From contig BSBM01000426.1 in the NCBI GenBank assembly GCA_027924585.1, positions 3,451,001-3,515,000 of the forward strand: 64,000 nucleotides of DNA, read 5' to 3'. Shown piece by piece: positions 1 through 10,890 of this stretch. A program made the position numbers and the translations under genes. Below the pieces are notes generated by a model. The model did no database searches, was not told where the DNA came from, and was given only the letters and a program-made list of their open reading frames with translations. Origin of the DNA: Larix kaempferi (taxonomy: Eukaryota > Streptophyta > Pinopsida > Pinales > Pinaceae). Every line of letters begins with the position of its first letter. The first letter of the stretch is position 1.

Positions 1-956
1 GTAAATTGTGATCCCATATGTACAAATGGTAGGGAGAAATGACCAAAACCTCCTGTCTTATGCCCATGTGTTAGCATACCTGTCAATGACAAACCCAAGT
101 TTATTCCTACAATAGATTTTGATTTGACGCGTAGCCTTGGAATTGAAGTCTTTGTTTTATCCATTTTATCATGGATAATACTCAAATACTCCTTTGGAAA
201 CCTCTCTGACATGATTCTGTGGGCATAGTAGCAATGTCTTCCGCACATAACGATCTTGTTATGTTTGTTCAATCTAGCGCGTGCCGTTTCTTCGAACTCT
301 TTTGTAGTTGCTGACTTCATTTGTGCTTTCAACACAATACATTCACCACATTTACTGAAGTTGGTGTTCTTTGAGAATGCCACGTCTCGAAAATGAGTGT
401 TCCAAATCTTGCTCATTGTTGGTTGTGATATTAATGGACAATTGAGCTTTTCCAAACCCACATTGATCTCTTTTAACAAAGAGCTTTGTGTGTAAGTCGA
501 AGGCAACAATCTTAGAGGAGAAGAAGTTCCATCTGCTTCGACTTGACGTGTTTGGTTTGGCGAAAAATCTGAATTGTCCATTACAATTTTATGCAGTATT
601 TCTATGGCCGCCACAGTTTGTGCACGTGCTTTACATCTATTGGTGTTACCATGAATGGATTCCATATGTCCTTGTTCAAAATTATGTTGGTAGCTATAGA
701 AGGTGCTTTGAGGAATCTTATGTATCTTGTACCATGCTTTCTTACAAATAACATTACCATCAAATCTCATGTCCTTTACTTTTCTAGTAATAGGAGGTAG
801 GCCATGGCCATGGCTCATTGACATGATAGTGTTTGAAACAAGTGAATTCAATACAAATTCCCTGATACCATTTTTCTCTTTACATTCCATATCCCTTCTA
901 GCATTTGCAATGGCATTCCTATCCACATGTTGAAGACAATCTTGTTTACAGTTCAT
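1..956 (-). CDS. Transposase-like domain, partial at left edge
   Basis: Read on the minus strand from an ATG at 956-954, the frame stays open for about 318 codons and leaves the window at base 1. The early part has Cys pairs (MNCKQDC) and a stretch around FDGNVICKKAWYKIH, followed by HGNTNR. Further on come a Cys-x2-Cys pair (KCGEC), RHCYYAHR, and then HDKMDKTKTSIPR. I know this order (Cys-rich start, F-x-G-x-x-V-C block, HGN, C-x2-C, then D-x-M-D-x-x-K-T-x-x-P) from a widespread uncharacterised eukaryotic protein family that looks like a DDE-type transposase; the family name is uncertain. The ATG overlaps the stop of the upstream frame (953-955) in another frame, so this is either a second frame of the same transposon gene after a frameshift or a separate start. 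The C-terminus lies outside the window. Confidence 0.7.
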   Translation of the reverse strand, partial: MNCKQDCLQHVDRNAIANARRDMECKEKNGIREFVLNSLVSNTIMSMSHGHGLPPITRKVKDMRFDGNVICKKAWYKIHKIPQSTFYSYQHNFEQGHMESIHGNTNRCKARAQTVAAIEILHKIVMDNSDFSPNQTRQVEADGTSSPLRLLPSTYTQSSLLKEINVGLEKLNCPLISQPTMSKIWNTHFRDVAFSKNTNFSKCGECIVLKAQMKSATTKEFEETARARLNKHNKIVMCGRHCYYAHRIMSERFPKEYLSIIHDKMDKTKTSIPRLRVKSKSIVGINLGLSLTGMLTHGHKTGGFGHFSLPFVHMGSQF

Positions 957-3900
957 TCATCTGCAGCCAAAAGTCGGACTTCTTTCTCTTTATCTATCTT
1001 GGTTTGACGTTTTGCAACTTTTTCTCTTGTCATAGCTCGTTTAATCTTTTTATATGGCCTCGATTCATTAAGAACATTGACATCTTGATCTTTTTGATTA
1101 TAAAGATCCCCATCCCATTGGTATAAAGGACTTGTATCCTCTATAACATCCCATATCAGCATTTCCATGGGTGGCTCTTTGTACTTTGTCTTGACCCTTA
1201 ACATCTCACCTATGTTGTCGACCAATTTATGTATTGGCCATCTAACCAATCCATGTATAGACTTATCCCCAATCTTGCATCTTTCACAATACCCATGTAT
1301 CTCTTCCACAAAAACACCAAAGTTATCTTCACCTAGTGTTTCACCCACAACCATGTCATCCTCATGGACATTAACTATCATTCCTTTGGCAATGCACATA
1401 ATTGTTCCTATGCATCCATGTGTAAGAGAAACCCTTGTACATGTGAATGCAGCCCTATCTTGTGGAATATTTATGGGTTGATCTTCACAATGAGGTTTCA
1501 AATCTATTTCTGGCCAAATCTCATAAGATTCTATTGCACCCCCTAGTGTTTCCTCAAATCCAGTTGGATGTGGTAAAGGAGCATCATTTTTTAACACCTT
1601 CTCAATTCTAACCACTATGCATCCTTTCTTTACAATCTTTCCATGAACCTTATTCCCAAGCTCTGTATTGAATATGGAGCCCTCACCCACCTTCACTCCA
1701 TGTTGTAAAAGATCTACTTTGTCTCCAATAGAAAATGTTGAACAAACATTTGCACCTGTACACCAAACATAACAAACTTAGTATTTTCTCAAAAAAACAT
1801 TCAATAAACTATGAATAATTCTTAACACATGCTTTGGTGTTTGATTTACCTATGGTGTGCCTCAAATCTGTAGTTCTCCATGGATGTGTGTCCCCTTCAT
1901 CAACATATTCCACAATCAAATGTGGTTGAGTGACATCAATTATCAAAACCATAACATAACCTGCAACAACCCTTCCTCCACCATAATAAGTTCCAACTTC
2001 TGTAGATTCAACCTTTCCTAGCCCAATAACTTGACCATTAACCAGGAGGTCAACATAGTCCCCTTTTGTGAAAATTATACTTGCAGCCCTATCTTGTGGA
2101 ATATTTATGGGTTGATCTTCACAATGAGGTTTCAAATCTATTTCTGGCCAAATCTCATAAGATTCTATTGCACCCCCTAGTGTTTCCTCAAATCCAGTTG
2201 GATGTGGTAAAGGAGCATCATTTTTTAACACCACCTCAATTCTAACCACTATGCATCCTTTCTTTACAATCTTTCCATGAACCTTATTCCCAAGCTCTGT
2301 ATTGAATATGGAGCCCTCACCCACCTTCACTCCATGTTGTAAAAGATCTACTTTGTCTCCAATAGAAAATGTTGAACAAACATTTGCACCTGTACACCAA
2401 ACATAACAAACTTAGTATTTTCTCAAAAAAACATTCAATAAAGTATGAATAATTCTTAACACATGCTTTGGTATTTGATTTACCTATGGTGTGCCTCAAA
2501 TCTGTAGTTCTCCATGGATGTGTGTCCCCTTCATCAACATATTCCACAGTCAAATGTGGTTGAGTGACATCAATTATCAAAACCATAACATAACCTGCAA
2601 CAACCCTTCCTCCACCATAATAAGTTCCAACTTCTGTAGATTCAACCTTTCCTAGCCCAATAACTTGACCATTAACCAGGAGGTCAACATAGTCCCCTTT
2701 TGTGAAAATTATACTTGCAGCCCTATCTTGTGGAATATTTATGGGTTGATCTTCACAATGAGGTTTCAAATCTATTTCTGGCCAAATCTCATAAGATTAT
2801 ATTGCACCCCCTAGTGTTTCCTCAAATCCAGTTGGATGTGGTAAAGGAGCATCATTTTTTAACACCTTCTCAATTCTAACCACTATGCATCCTTTCTTTA
2901 CAATCTTTCCATGAACCTTATTCCCAAGCTCTGTATTGAATATGGAGCCCTCACCCACCTTCACTCCATGTTGTAAAAGATCTACTTTGTCTCCAATAGA
3001 AAATGTTGAACAAACATTTGCACCTGTACACCAAACATAACAAACTTAGTATTTTCTCAAAAAAACATTCAATAAACTATGAATAATTCTTAACACATGC
3101 TTTGGTGTTTGATTTACCTATGGTGTGCCTCAAATCTGTAGTTCTCCATGGATGTGTGTCCCCTTCATCAACATATTCCACAATCAAATGTGGTTGAGTG
3201 ACATCAATTATCAAAACCATAACATAACCTGCAAAAACCCTTCCTCCACCATAATAAGTTCCAACTTCTGTAGATTCAACCTTTCCTAGCCCAATAACTT
3301 GACCATTAACCAGGAGGTCAACATAGTCCCCTTTTGTGAAAATTATACTTGCAGCCCTATCTTGTGGAATATTTATGGGTTGATCTTCACAATGAGGTTT
3401 CAAATCTATTTCTGGCCAAATCTCATAAGATTCTATTGCACCCCCTAGTGTTTCCTCAAATCCAGTTGGATGTGGTAAAGGAGCATCATTTTTTAACACC
3501 TTCTCAATTCTAACCACTATGCATCCTTTCTTTACAATCTTTCCATGAACCTTATTCCCAAGCTCTGTATTGAATATGGAGCCCTCACCCACCTTCACTC
3601 CATGTTGTAAAAGATCTACTTTGTCTCCAATAGAAAATGTTGAACAAACATTTGCACCTGTACAACAAACATAACAAACTTAGTATTTTCTCAAAAAAAC
3701 ATTCAATAAACTATGAATAATTCTTAACACATGCTTTGGTGTTTGATTTACCTATGGTGTGCCTCAAATCTGTAGTCCTCCATGGATGTTTCTCCCCTTC
3801 ATCAACATATTCCACAATCAAATGTGGTTGAGTGACATCAATTATCAAAACCATAACATAACCTGCAACAACCCTTCCTCCACCATAATAAGTTCCAACT

Positions 3901-4009
3901 TCTGTAGATTCAACCTTTCCTAGCCCAATAACTTGACCATTAACCAGGACGTCAACATAGTCCCCTTTTGTGAAAATTATACTTTCCATTGTCGCTCCTA
4001 CAAATTCTG
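953..4009 (-). CDS. Multi-exon transposon gene with tandem DUF8039-like modules
   Basis: Phase-consistent exons on the minus strand are 4009-3752, 3657-3118, 3023-2484, 2389-1850 and 1755-953. Each internal exon is 540 nt, and each intron is 94 nt, starting GTAAATC, ending GTACAG and splitting a Gly codon (phase 1). Every exon pair codes two related domains. One reads GDYVDLLVNGQVIGLGKV, the other GDKVDLLQHGVKVGEG ending in IESYEIWPEID. Both resemble DUF8039, known from plant CACTA-like transposons; the assignment is by pattern only. The last exon adds a diverged third form (GLVRWPIHKLV) and a basic tail (RPYKKIKR), then stops at 955-953. The acceptor at about 4010 (TGTGTTACAG) implies at least one further 5' exon that I cannot find. 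The exon at 3023-2484 has a TAA (2799-2797) where its sisters have GAA, so this copy is probably not functional. Confidence 0.7.
1451..3986 (-). repeat. Four tandem 634-bp exon-intron units
   Basis: Donor sites recur at 3751, 3117, 2483 and 1849, and acceptor edges at 3657, 3023, 2389 and 1755, exactly 634 bp apart. The block of about 2,536 bp therefore equals four units. The units differ by only a few substitutions, in introns as well as exons, so the expansion is recent. Unequal crossing-over is the likely cause. Confidence 0.9.
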
Positions 4010-4331
4010 TAACACACAATTGAATTATAATTTGTAGTTAAGGTTAAACCATGTAAAGTGTGCTCTTATATTTTAGGCAAAACACAATCTACAAAAAAAT
4101 AATGTACTTGTAATAGCTAAAAAGGGTATGGCATCATTTTGTTGTGCAAATTAAACCTTGTTCCCCACCATTTAGTCCCCACCGCCAAAAGGGACTTTAC
4201 ATATAAATTATGATGGAGCTACAAAGCGTAATCAAAACAAGATTGGTTATCAATGTATATAATCTTAATACAAACACAAAACTATTCTTAGAAAAACTTG
4301 TAAAAATGTCTAAAAATTTTCCATACTTAAG
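4010..4331. other. Non-coding spacer
   Basis: AT-rich sequence between the 3' acceptor of the first transposon gene exon and a small tandem repeat. I see no coding signal, although an upstream exon of the minus-strand gene would be expected somewhere to the right. Confidence 0.5.
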
Positions 4332-4494
4332 AACTTGTAATAGTATTGAAGGTAGTTATTAAGTAGGTTGGAATCCAGCCATGATCGATCATGCAAGTTT
4401 GTATAATCATGGAACTTGTAATAGTATTGAAGGTAGTTATTAAGTAGGTTGGAATCCAACAATGATTGATCATGCAAGTTTGTATAATCATGTC
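4332..4494. repeat. 81-bp tandem duplication
   Basis: Two copies start with AACTTGTAATAGTATTGAAG at 4332 and 4413 and end in TTTGTATAATCATG, with only a few differences. The small minus-strand frame across it is an accident of the repeat. Confidence 0.85.
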
Positions 4495-4699
4495 TCACTG
4501 AGATTTATTTTTTGTATCAATTGTTCAAAGTAAATTCAAATATCCTTGATTGGAGTCATCCCTATTTTAAGTACTCCCGAAAATAGTTATTTGGTGTCAT
4601 CTAAACCTATATTGTAGATTAGTGAAGAATAACATCTATATGGAACTAGAGTCCTACAAAATCCCAAGCCACTATTAGTATACTAATACATAATAGAAG

Positions 4700-6400
4700 T
4701 TTTTTGAATTATAAGCGACTCCTAGCTTAGCGACTACTAGCTTTCCTTCTAGCATAAGCACACATGCTTATGCTAGAAGAAAAGCTAGCACTCATTAGCT
4801 TTCCAGAAGAAAAACCCTAGGCATGGTGATTGGTGGTTTCTAAGTTATACCTTGGTCTTCTGCCATGTACTCTATTTTGAAATAAGCACATGGCACAAAA
4901 TCAAGAAATGCTAGAGACTACTAGCGTTCGTTCTAGCCTAAGCATTTCCTTATAGCATAAGCACACACATTTATGCTAAAATGAAAGCTAGTAGTCGCTA
5001 GCTTTCTAATAGATAAACCCTGGGCATGGTGATTGGTGGTTGCTAGCTTATACCTTGAGCTTTTCTTCTTGCATAAGCATGTGTTTATGATAGAAGGAAA
5101 TTCTTATGCTACAAGGAAAGCTAGCAGTCGCCAGCTTTCTTTGATCTGTTGCCATGTTCTTATTTCAAAATAGAGCACATGACATGTGTGGTTATGCCAG
5201 AAGGAAATGCTTATGCTAGCTTTCCTTGATCTTGTTCCATGTTCTTCTTTCAAAATAGAGCACATGGCACAAGATAAAGGAAAGCTAGCGACTGCTAGCT
5301 TTCTTTCTAGCATAAGCATTTCCTTCTAGCATAAGCACACATGCTTAGAAGGAAAGATAACAATTGGTAGCTTTCTAATAGAAAAACTCTAGCCATGAAG
5401 GACAGCTAGCAGTCGTTAGCTTTCCATTTGATAACATTGTCCGTGGTGATTGGTGGTTGCTAGCTTATACCTTCAGCTTGCGCCATCTGCTCTATTTTGA
5501 AATAAACACATGGCACAAGATCAAGGAAAGCTAGCGACTGCTAGCTTTCCTCCTAGCATAAGCATTTCCTTCTAGGATAATAACACATACTTATGCTAGA
5601 AGGAAAGCTAGCAGTCGCTAGCTTTCCAATACAAAAATCCTGTCCATGGTGATTGGTGGTTGCTAGATTATACTTTGAGCTTGTGTCATGTGCTCTATTT
5701 TGAAATAAGAACATGGCAACAGATCAAAGAAAGCTAGCGACTGCTAGCTTTCCTTGTAGCATAAGAATTTCCTTCTATCATAAACACACATGCTTATGCA
5801 GGAAGGAAAGCTAACAGTCGCTAGCTTTCCAATACAAAAACCCTGTCCATGGTGATTGGTGGTTGTTAGCTTATACCTTGAGCTTGTGCCATGTACTCTA
5901 TTTTTAACGAATGCTACCTTTCCTTCTAGCAAATGCATTTCCTTTTAGCATGACACACATGCTTATGTTAGAAGGAAAGCTAGCGGTCGCTAGCTTTCCA
6001 ATAGAAAAACCCTGGGCTTGGTGATTGGTGGTTGCTAGCTTATACTTTGAACTTGTATCATGTACTCTATTTTCAAATAAGCACATGGCACAAGATCAAG
6101 GAAAGCTAGCGACTGCTAGCTTTCCTTCTAGCATAAGCATTTCCTTCTAGGATAATAACACATACTTATGCTAGAAAGAAAGCAAGCAGTCACTAGCTTT
6201 CCAATAGAAAAATCTTGTCCATGGCGATTGGTGGTTGCTAGCTTATACCTTGAGCTTGTGCCATGCACTCTATTTTCAAATAAGCACATGGCACAAGATC
6301 AAGGAAAGCTAGCGACTGCTAGCTCTCCTTCTAGCATAAGCATTTTCTTCTAGGATAAGAACACATATTTACGCTAGAAGGAAAGCTAACAGTCCAATAG
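4700..6400. repeat. Nested-palindrome satellite, block A
   Basis: Irregular tandem array with a basic unit of about 200 bp. Each unit has a hairpin with 11-bp arms GGAAAGCTAGC / GCTAGCTTTCC around the loop GACT (for example 5525-5550), then about 50 bp on, the reverse complement of that hairpin with loop AGTC (5602-5627). The two lie inside a larger palindrome of about 40-bp arms. A second hairpin (TTGTGCCATGTGC ... GCACATGGCACAA) and the phrase GGTGATTGGTGGTTGCTAGC separate units. Small reading frames here come from the repeat and are not genes. Confidence 0.9.
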
Positions 6401-6521
6401 AAAAATAATAAGAATCTCTTTAAGTTCACATTTCCTAAAGATTCATAATAGCCTATCCCATAGAGACCATCATTTAACTCGTTAGATGAATAACTTTTGG
6501 ACATGTCAACATGAGAATAAG

Positions 6522-6793
6522 GTTCATGGAAAGATTGTAAAGAAAGGCTGACGCTGAGGCAAACAGGGCCGTGCTCCTGGGCAGGAGTATTTTATCTATT
6601 AATGACAGAGAATCAATATGCAATCTCCCTTAAGACAAAAAAAGACCCTGACAAGGAATATCTGCTGGACTGCCGTGTTATTCGCTTATCTGTTAAGCTC
6701 TACGGTCAAGATCGCAATCGAGCCGGATCTCCACAACAGTCTGTTTCAGTCTAAAAAAAAGAAAGGATGCATAGTGGTTAGAATTTAAAGCTT
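6522..6793 (+). pseudogene. Inverted scrap of the DUF8039-like module, split by an insertion
   Basis: Bases 6522-6547 and 6767-6793 together match the coding strand of the module (the part reading KVHGKIVKKGCIVVRI) but on the plus strand, opposite to the main gene. A 210-bp retroposon splits it. The scrap ends close to the minus-oriented fragment at 6826, so this is an inverted junction. Confidence 0.75.
6548..6757 (+). mobile_element. Short poly(A) retroposon (SINE or truncated LINE)
   Basis: A 210-bp insertion ends in CAGTCT plus an A-run and is flanked by the 9-bp direct repeat AAAGAAAGG (6539-6547 and 6758-6766). It interrupts the inverted module scrap exactly, so its limits are firm. 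Its GC content is clearly higher than its surroundings. I do not see clear pol III A and B boxes, so a 5'-truncated LINE end is as likely as a SINE. Confidence 0.7.
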
Positions 6794-6825
6794 GTCATTT
6801 ATAAACACTTATAAACACTATGCTC

Positions 6826-7158
6826 TGTATTGAATATGGAGCCCTCACCCACCTTCACTCCATGTTGTAAAAGATCTACTTTGTCTCCAATAGAAAATGT
6901 TGAACAAACATTTGCACCTGTACAAACATAACAAACTTAGTATTTTCTCAAAAAAACATTCAATAAACTATGAATAATTCTTAACACATGCTTTGGTGTT
7001 TGATTTACCTATGGTGTGCCTCAAATCTGTAGTCCTCCATGGATGTGTGTCCCCTTCATCAACATATTCACAATCAAATGTGGTTGAGTGACATCAATTA
7101 TCAAAACCATAACATAACCTGCAACAACCCTTCCTCCACCATAATAAGTTCCAACTTT
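6826..7158 (-). pseudogene. Displaced fragment of the DUF8039-like module
   Basis: Near-identical to the 634-bp unit: part of one exon, the 94-bp-type intron and the start of the next coding block, in the same orientation as the array. It breaks off inside the phrase matching VESTEVG, after which unrelated DNA follows. It has a single-base loss in the ATATTCCACAATC stretch, so it is a dead piece. Confidence 0.85.
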
Positions 7159-7682
7159 TCTCCATTGTCAACTTTGGAGAAAATAGTGAATATTTAAATG
7201 ATATAAAACGAGGCATAACCAGTATGAATCTCGAATTATTTCAGACATTCATTTAAATATAGAAGAAAAACATAATGGAAGATATAACAAAGGAAGTGAA
7301 CATGCACATATAAAGATAAAGAAAAAATGGACTGTAAAGTTGATCAACACATGAATCTCTGGTCTCAAAAGATGGGTATTTTCACTGTACTGCTTTTATT
7401 TATCAAAAAATAGATCTCCAAACATACACTGTCTCTCAAAAAATTTCCAACCCCCTCAACAATGACTCTCATTGTTCTTATACAAAATTTGGAAGAAGCT
7501 TGACATTACTGCTTCTTTTAACTAATAACTGAAAATATTTTAACTTAAAAGATAACTGTCTTTGAGCAATAGATAACTGTCTCCAAATAATATTACAAAT
7601 TTAAAATAAAAGTATCTTTTTGCCACTTGGAAAAAATTTTGAATATCATCTTTTCGCCACTTGGCGAGAGTTTTGAAAGCCT
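7159..7682. other. Non-coding spacer
   Basis: AT-rich sequence between the displaced module fragment and the stop of the long minus-strand frame. I see no coding or structural signal beyond short A/T runs. Confidence 0.5.
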
Positions 7683-10600
7683 CTATGAATGGACAGAATA
7701 TCTTGTCCTTCCATATTTTTCCACATAAGTCCACTGGTCGGCCGCGGGTAAGTCATAGTTGGTCATTTCCTTCACCAAGACTCGCATTTCAACATGACCT
7801 GCATAAGAAACAGGAAGAAGGTTTCCACAGGTTGAGATTACCATATTTAAAATTTCAAAATCCTCTGATATTTTCTCCATTAAAATTTTCCCTGTAAGCA
7901 TATGATCAAGCTGGTGGAACTTTCTGTGATCCATCCTTATATCAAACAACAATCTCTTATAATCATTCGGAGGAATTAATTCATTGTTTTCATTCCAAAA
8001 AGTAGGGAACCCTTTGTTTACTAATTTTTTAAATTGCTTTTTGAACTTTACTACTTCTTCCCGTATTGCTCCAGCTTTAGCTTCAACATTCTCAACATGC
8101 GAGTATTTACCCAAGATCCTTCTGGCCCATGTGATGACTGAAATTCTGTTCGTTATATTCATGGCTGTCAGGTCTGCTTCAGTTAGACTGTTTAAAAATG
8201 TTATTGCTTTCTGGGCTACGTCTTTTGGCTTTTTATTTAAGCTTTCCCTGACGGCTCTGCAACTTTCGAAGGCATCTTTGACCACCTTTTCTTTGACTCT
8301 TATGTAATCCAGATATGGTCTTAGTTTCTCAACTTCTTTTATAATTTGGTCCCACACCAGGTGTTTACAACCTTGCATAGCAGCTTGCCCTGTCACATGA
8401 GCTGCTAATCCTTTATTATTATTACTTAATTCCTGATTCTTTGTTTGCAAGGTTTTTATTTCTTTATTTTTTATTTCATTCTCTTCTGTCAGCTTCTGTA
8501 TTTCAACCTTCAATTCTTTGATTTCATTTTCCCTTAAGCTTACCTGGGACATAGCCTGTAAAATATCATCTACTCCCGTTTTATCTTCCTGTGTGTCTGT
8601 TTGTACTTGTTGCTGACCACTTCCTGCTAATCTTTTCCTCGCTTCTGCCAACTGTTCTTCTAAAATGATTTTCTCTTTTTCCCACCGATCGTTTTCATCA
8701 GAAAGCTTTAACATTTTAGCAGTAACATCATTGACTTCATTAGATAATTCTTCTTTTTCTTTTTCCAATATTGTCAATTCTGCTCCTTGGATGAGTACAG
8801 TGTCTGGAATTTTTAATTTTTTTCTCAACATTTGGATCGTATCGTCTTTCTCTTTGAGCAGTTTGGTTGCTGCATCTCCTTCTTTATTTATCAAATCTGC
8901 TTGCAATTTTTTAATCTGTTGCTGTCGAGACTTATTCTATGCCTTCTCTTGTCTCAATTGATTGTTCAATTTATCCACTGAACTTTTCAACTTGTCTGCT
9001 CTTAATATGGCTCCCAAATAGTCTGAATATATGACTTCTCCAGTTTGTCTATGCAATAAAATTTTATCCGGGGCATTTATTTTAGACAAATCTAAATTCA
9101 TTTCTGAAATCTTATTTTTTGTGACAACTGAAAATTTCAAGGTATTTTCCTTGATATTTCTGCTAGTAAATAAGCTTACATCAGTCTCAGATATACTTCT
9201 AACCTTCAGAAACAATTGACTGGTTTGTTTCGCGGACTCCTGTTTATTTCGACTATGCTCATCAAACACATCCATGATACTCTGGGGTCTATTTACATCA
9301 CCCTCTACAGGGGTTTCTTCAATGTTGTACTCTTTAACTGTAACCTCTGGTATTTCTTTTTCAGCTGTTTTAGCCTCTTCTGAAATTGTTGTTAACTCTT
9401 GTGGTTCATTCATTTTCAATCTTTTACCTCTTTCTGTTTCTTCATCTTCAATGATCATTATGTCCTGTATGGGTCTTTTAGATCCAACCAATGCACTATC
9501 TATTTCGCTTTCTGTCCCTGTTGTTGTGTCAATCAATGCCATTTCTTTGTCGGATGCATCCGGAATGATTTCTTCATTATATTCTAGCCAATTGGCTCTG
9601 TCCGACATTCCTTCAACAATCTGATGGTTCAGGGCCTTGATACGATGCTCCGTTCTTCGTTTTGATATGATGTTTAATGGGTCATACTCCATAGCCGTAT
9701 CTGACTCAAAATTCATATCCGTCAACAGCTTCTCTATATACACTACAGCAATCTTATTCTTTACTGTGAACGGACCAAATGTGAATGGGTATTTAATGTC
9801 TGTAGCTTGTCTGTGAACCAAAAAATTGTTATCTTCCACAATCAACTTTTGTCTTAAGAATTCCAAGGCAAAAACCCTTAAAGTAAGAAAAGCTGGTAAC
9901 ACATAGGGTTTATGTCTGAACCCATATAATCTGATTACTGTACTGTCTTTCGACAAAAACCAGTCTCCTGTTGCGTATTCTGTACTCAATTGCATGGATG
10001 CCTGCATTTCCGGTAGTACTCTAGGCAGATTTTTTCCAAAAATCATTCTATAAATCTCTGAAAGCATGTAATTGGTGTAATTGAACATGTTATTTTCTAG
10101 TAAAGTCGTGAAAATGATTTCTGGGAACTGCAACTCGTCTTGACTGGCTGTCATAATCATTTTCATCAAAAAGGCCTGAAACCTGAAATGTCTAAGAGTA
10201 GGAAAATTGACCATCTGGTCGTGAATCTTTTCTGTTAAAAATGCTTCAAAATTAAGTCGAGGGATTTGATTTTCACCAATCCCTGACTAGACTGTACTCA
10301 TTTTGTACAATAAACTCAATTGAAACTCGGTTACATACAAATCCGTATCCAAACCTAGAACTACGGCCAATAATGTCAAAACTAACTGGGTATTTTCATT
10401 AAAAAGCTTGATATCTATAGGGTATGGGACCTCCGAAATGCTGGTCTCTAGCTTGAAACACGATGACAAAAACATTTCCCTATCATTTTGAGAAACATGA
10501 TGATAATTTTCAATAACGGAGACTTCAGAGAAAACCTCAGGGTCAAGGGTTTGGGAACAATCTACTTCTAGGGCTTTAATTAACTCTGCTGGCTTTAATT

Positions 10601-10890
10601 CGCAAATGACTTGGGGTCTTTTGGCTGTTTAGAACGACTTTCTCTTCCCGGGAGTAATTTTCGACACACCATGATACGAATTCTGGGAAAGAAGGGATTT
10701 GGTCGGGGCAAAAGGCTATCAAAGACGACTGGTGAACTCTGTGGGGGTCTGTCCCTTCCTTTAACAATTCACACAACCTAATTTTTATATCAGATATTGG
10801 AAACCTAATTAGGGTATCGTAGACGTCTTCGTCTCTATCCTCTAGGGCTTCTTTTGATTTAAAAACGTCTATATCGTGCACAGTCTCCAT
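7683..10890 (-). pseudogene. Decayed coiled-coil protein of unknown family
   Basis: The minus strand carries one long frame, about 1,070 codons from the ATG at 10890-10888. It is broken by a frameshift near 10600 and two TAG codons, one just before 10280 and one at 8939-8937. The coding character is continuous across all three breaks. The N-terminal 100 residues are acidic (METVHDIDVF). The centre is rich in aromatic and hydrophobic blocks (NYTNYMLSEIYRMIFG), followed by an acidic linker. The region read from 8906 down to about 8400 is a long coiled coil (KEKDDTIQMLRKKL onward). The C-terminal 200 residues look globular. I recognise no catalytic motif. A GC-rich stretch lies upstream. It could be a transposon structural (gag-like) protein or a captured gene; I cannot decide. 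Confidence 0.6.

Noticed and set aside
488-1546. Several plus-strand frames of 60-104 codons
   Set aside because: They lie opposite the minus-strand transposon gene, whose frame has recognisable conserved blocks; the plus frames have none.
4498-6353. Small Cys/His-containing frames such as those reading VHGTSSRYKLATTNHH
   Set aside because: They come from the palindromic satellite and recur with the repeat in blocks A, B and C.
4700-6400. CRISPR-like array
   Set aside because: Repeats are palindromic but units are long, spacers are themselves repeated, and the DNA is eukaryotic.
8665-9624. Plus-strand frames up to 116 codons
   Set aside because: They are shadows of the long minus-strand coiled-coil frame.
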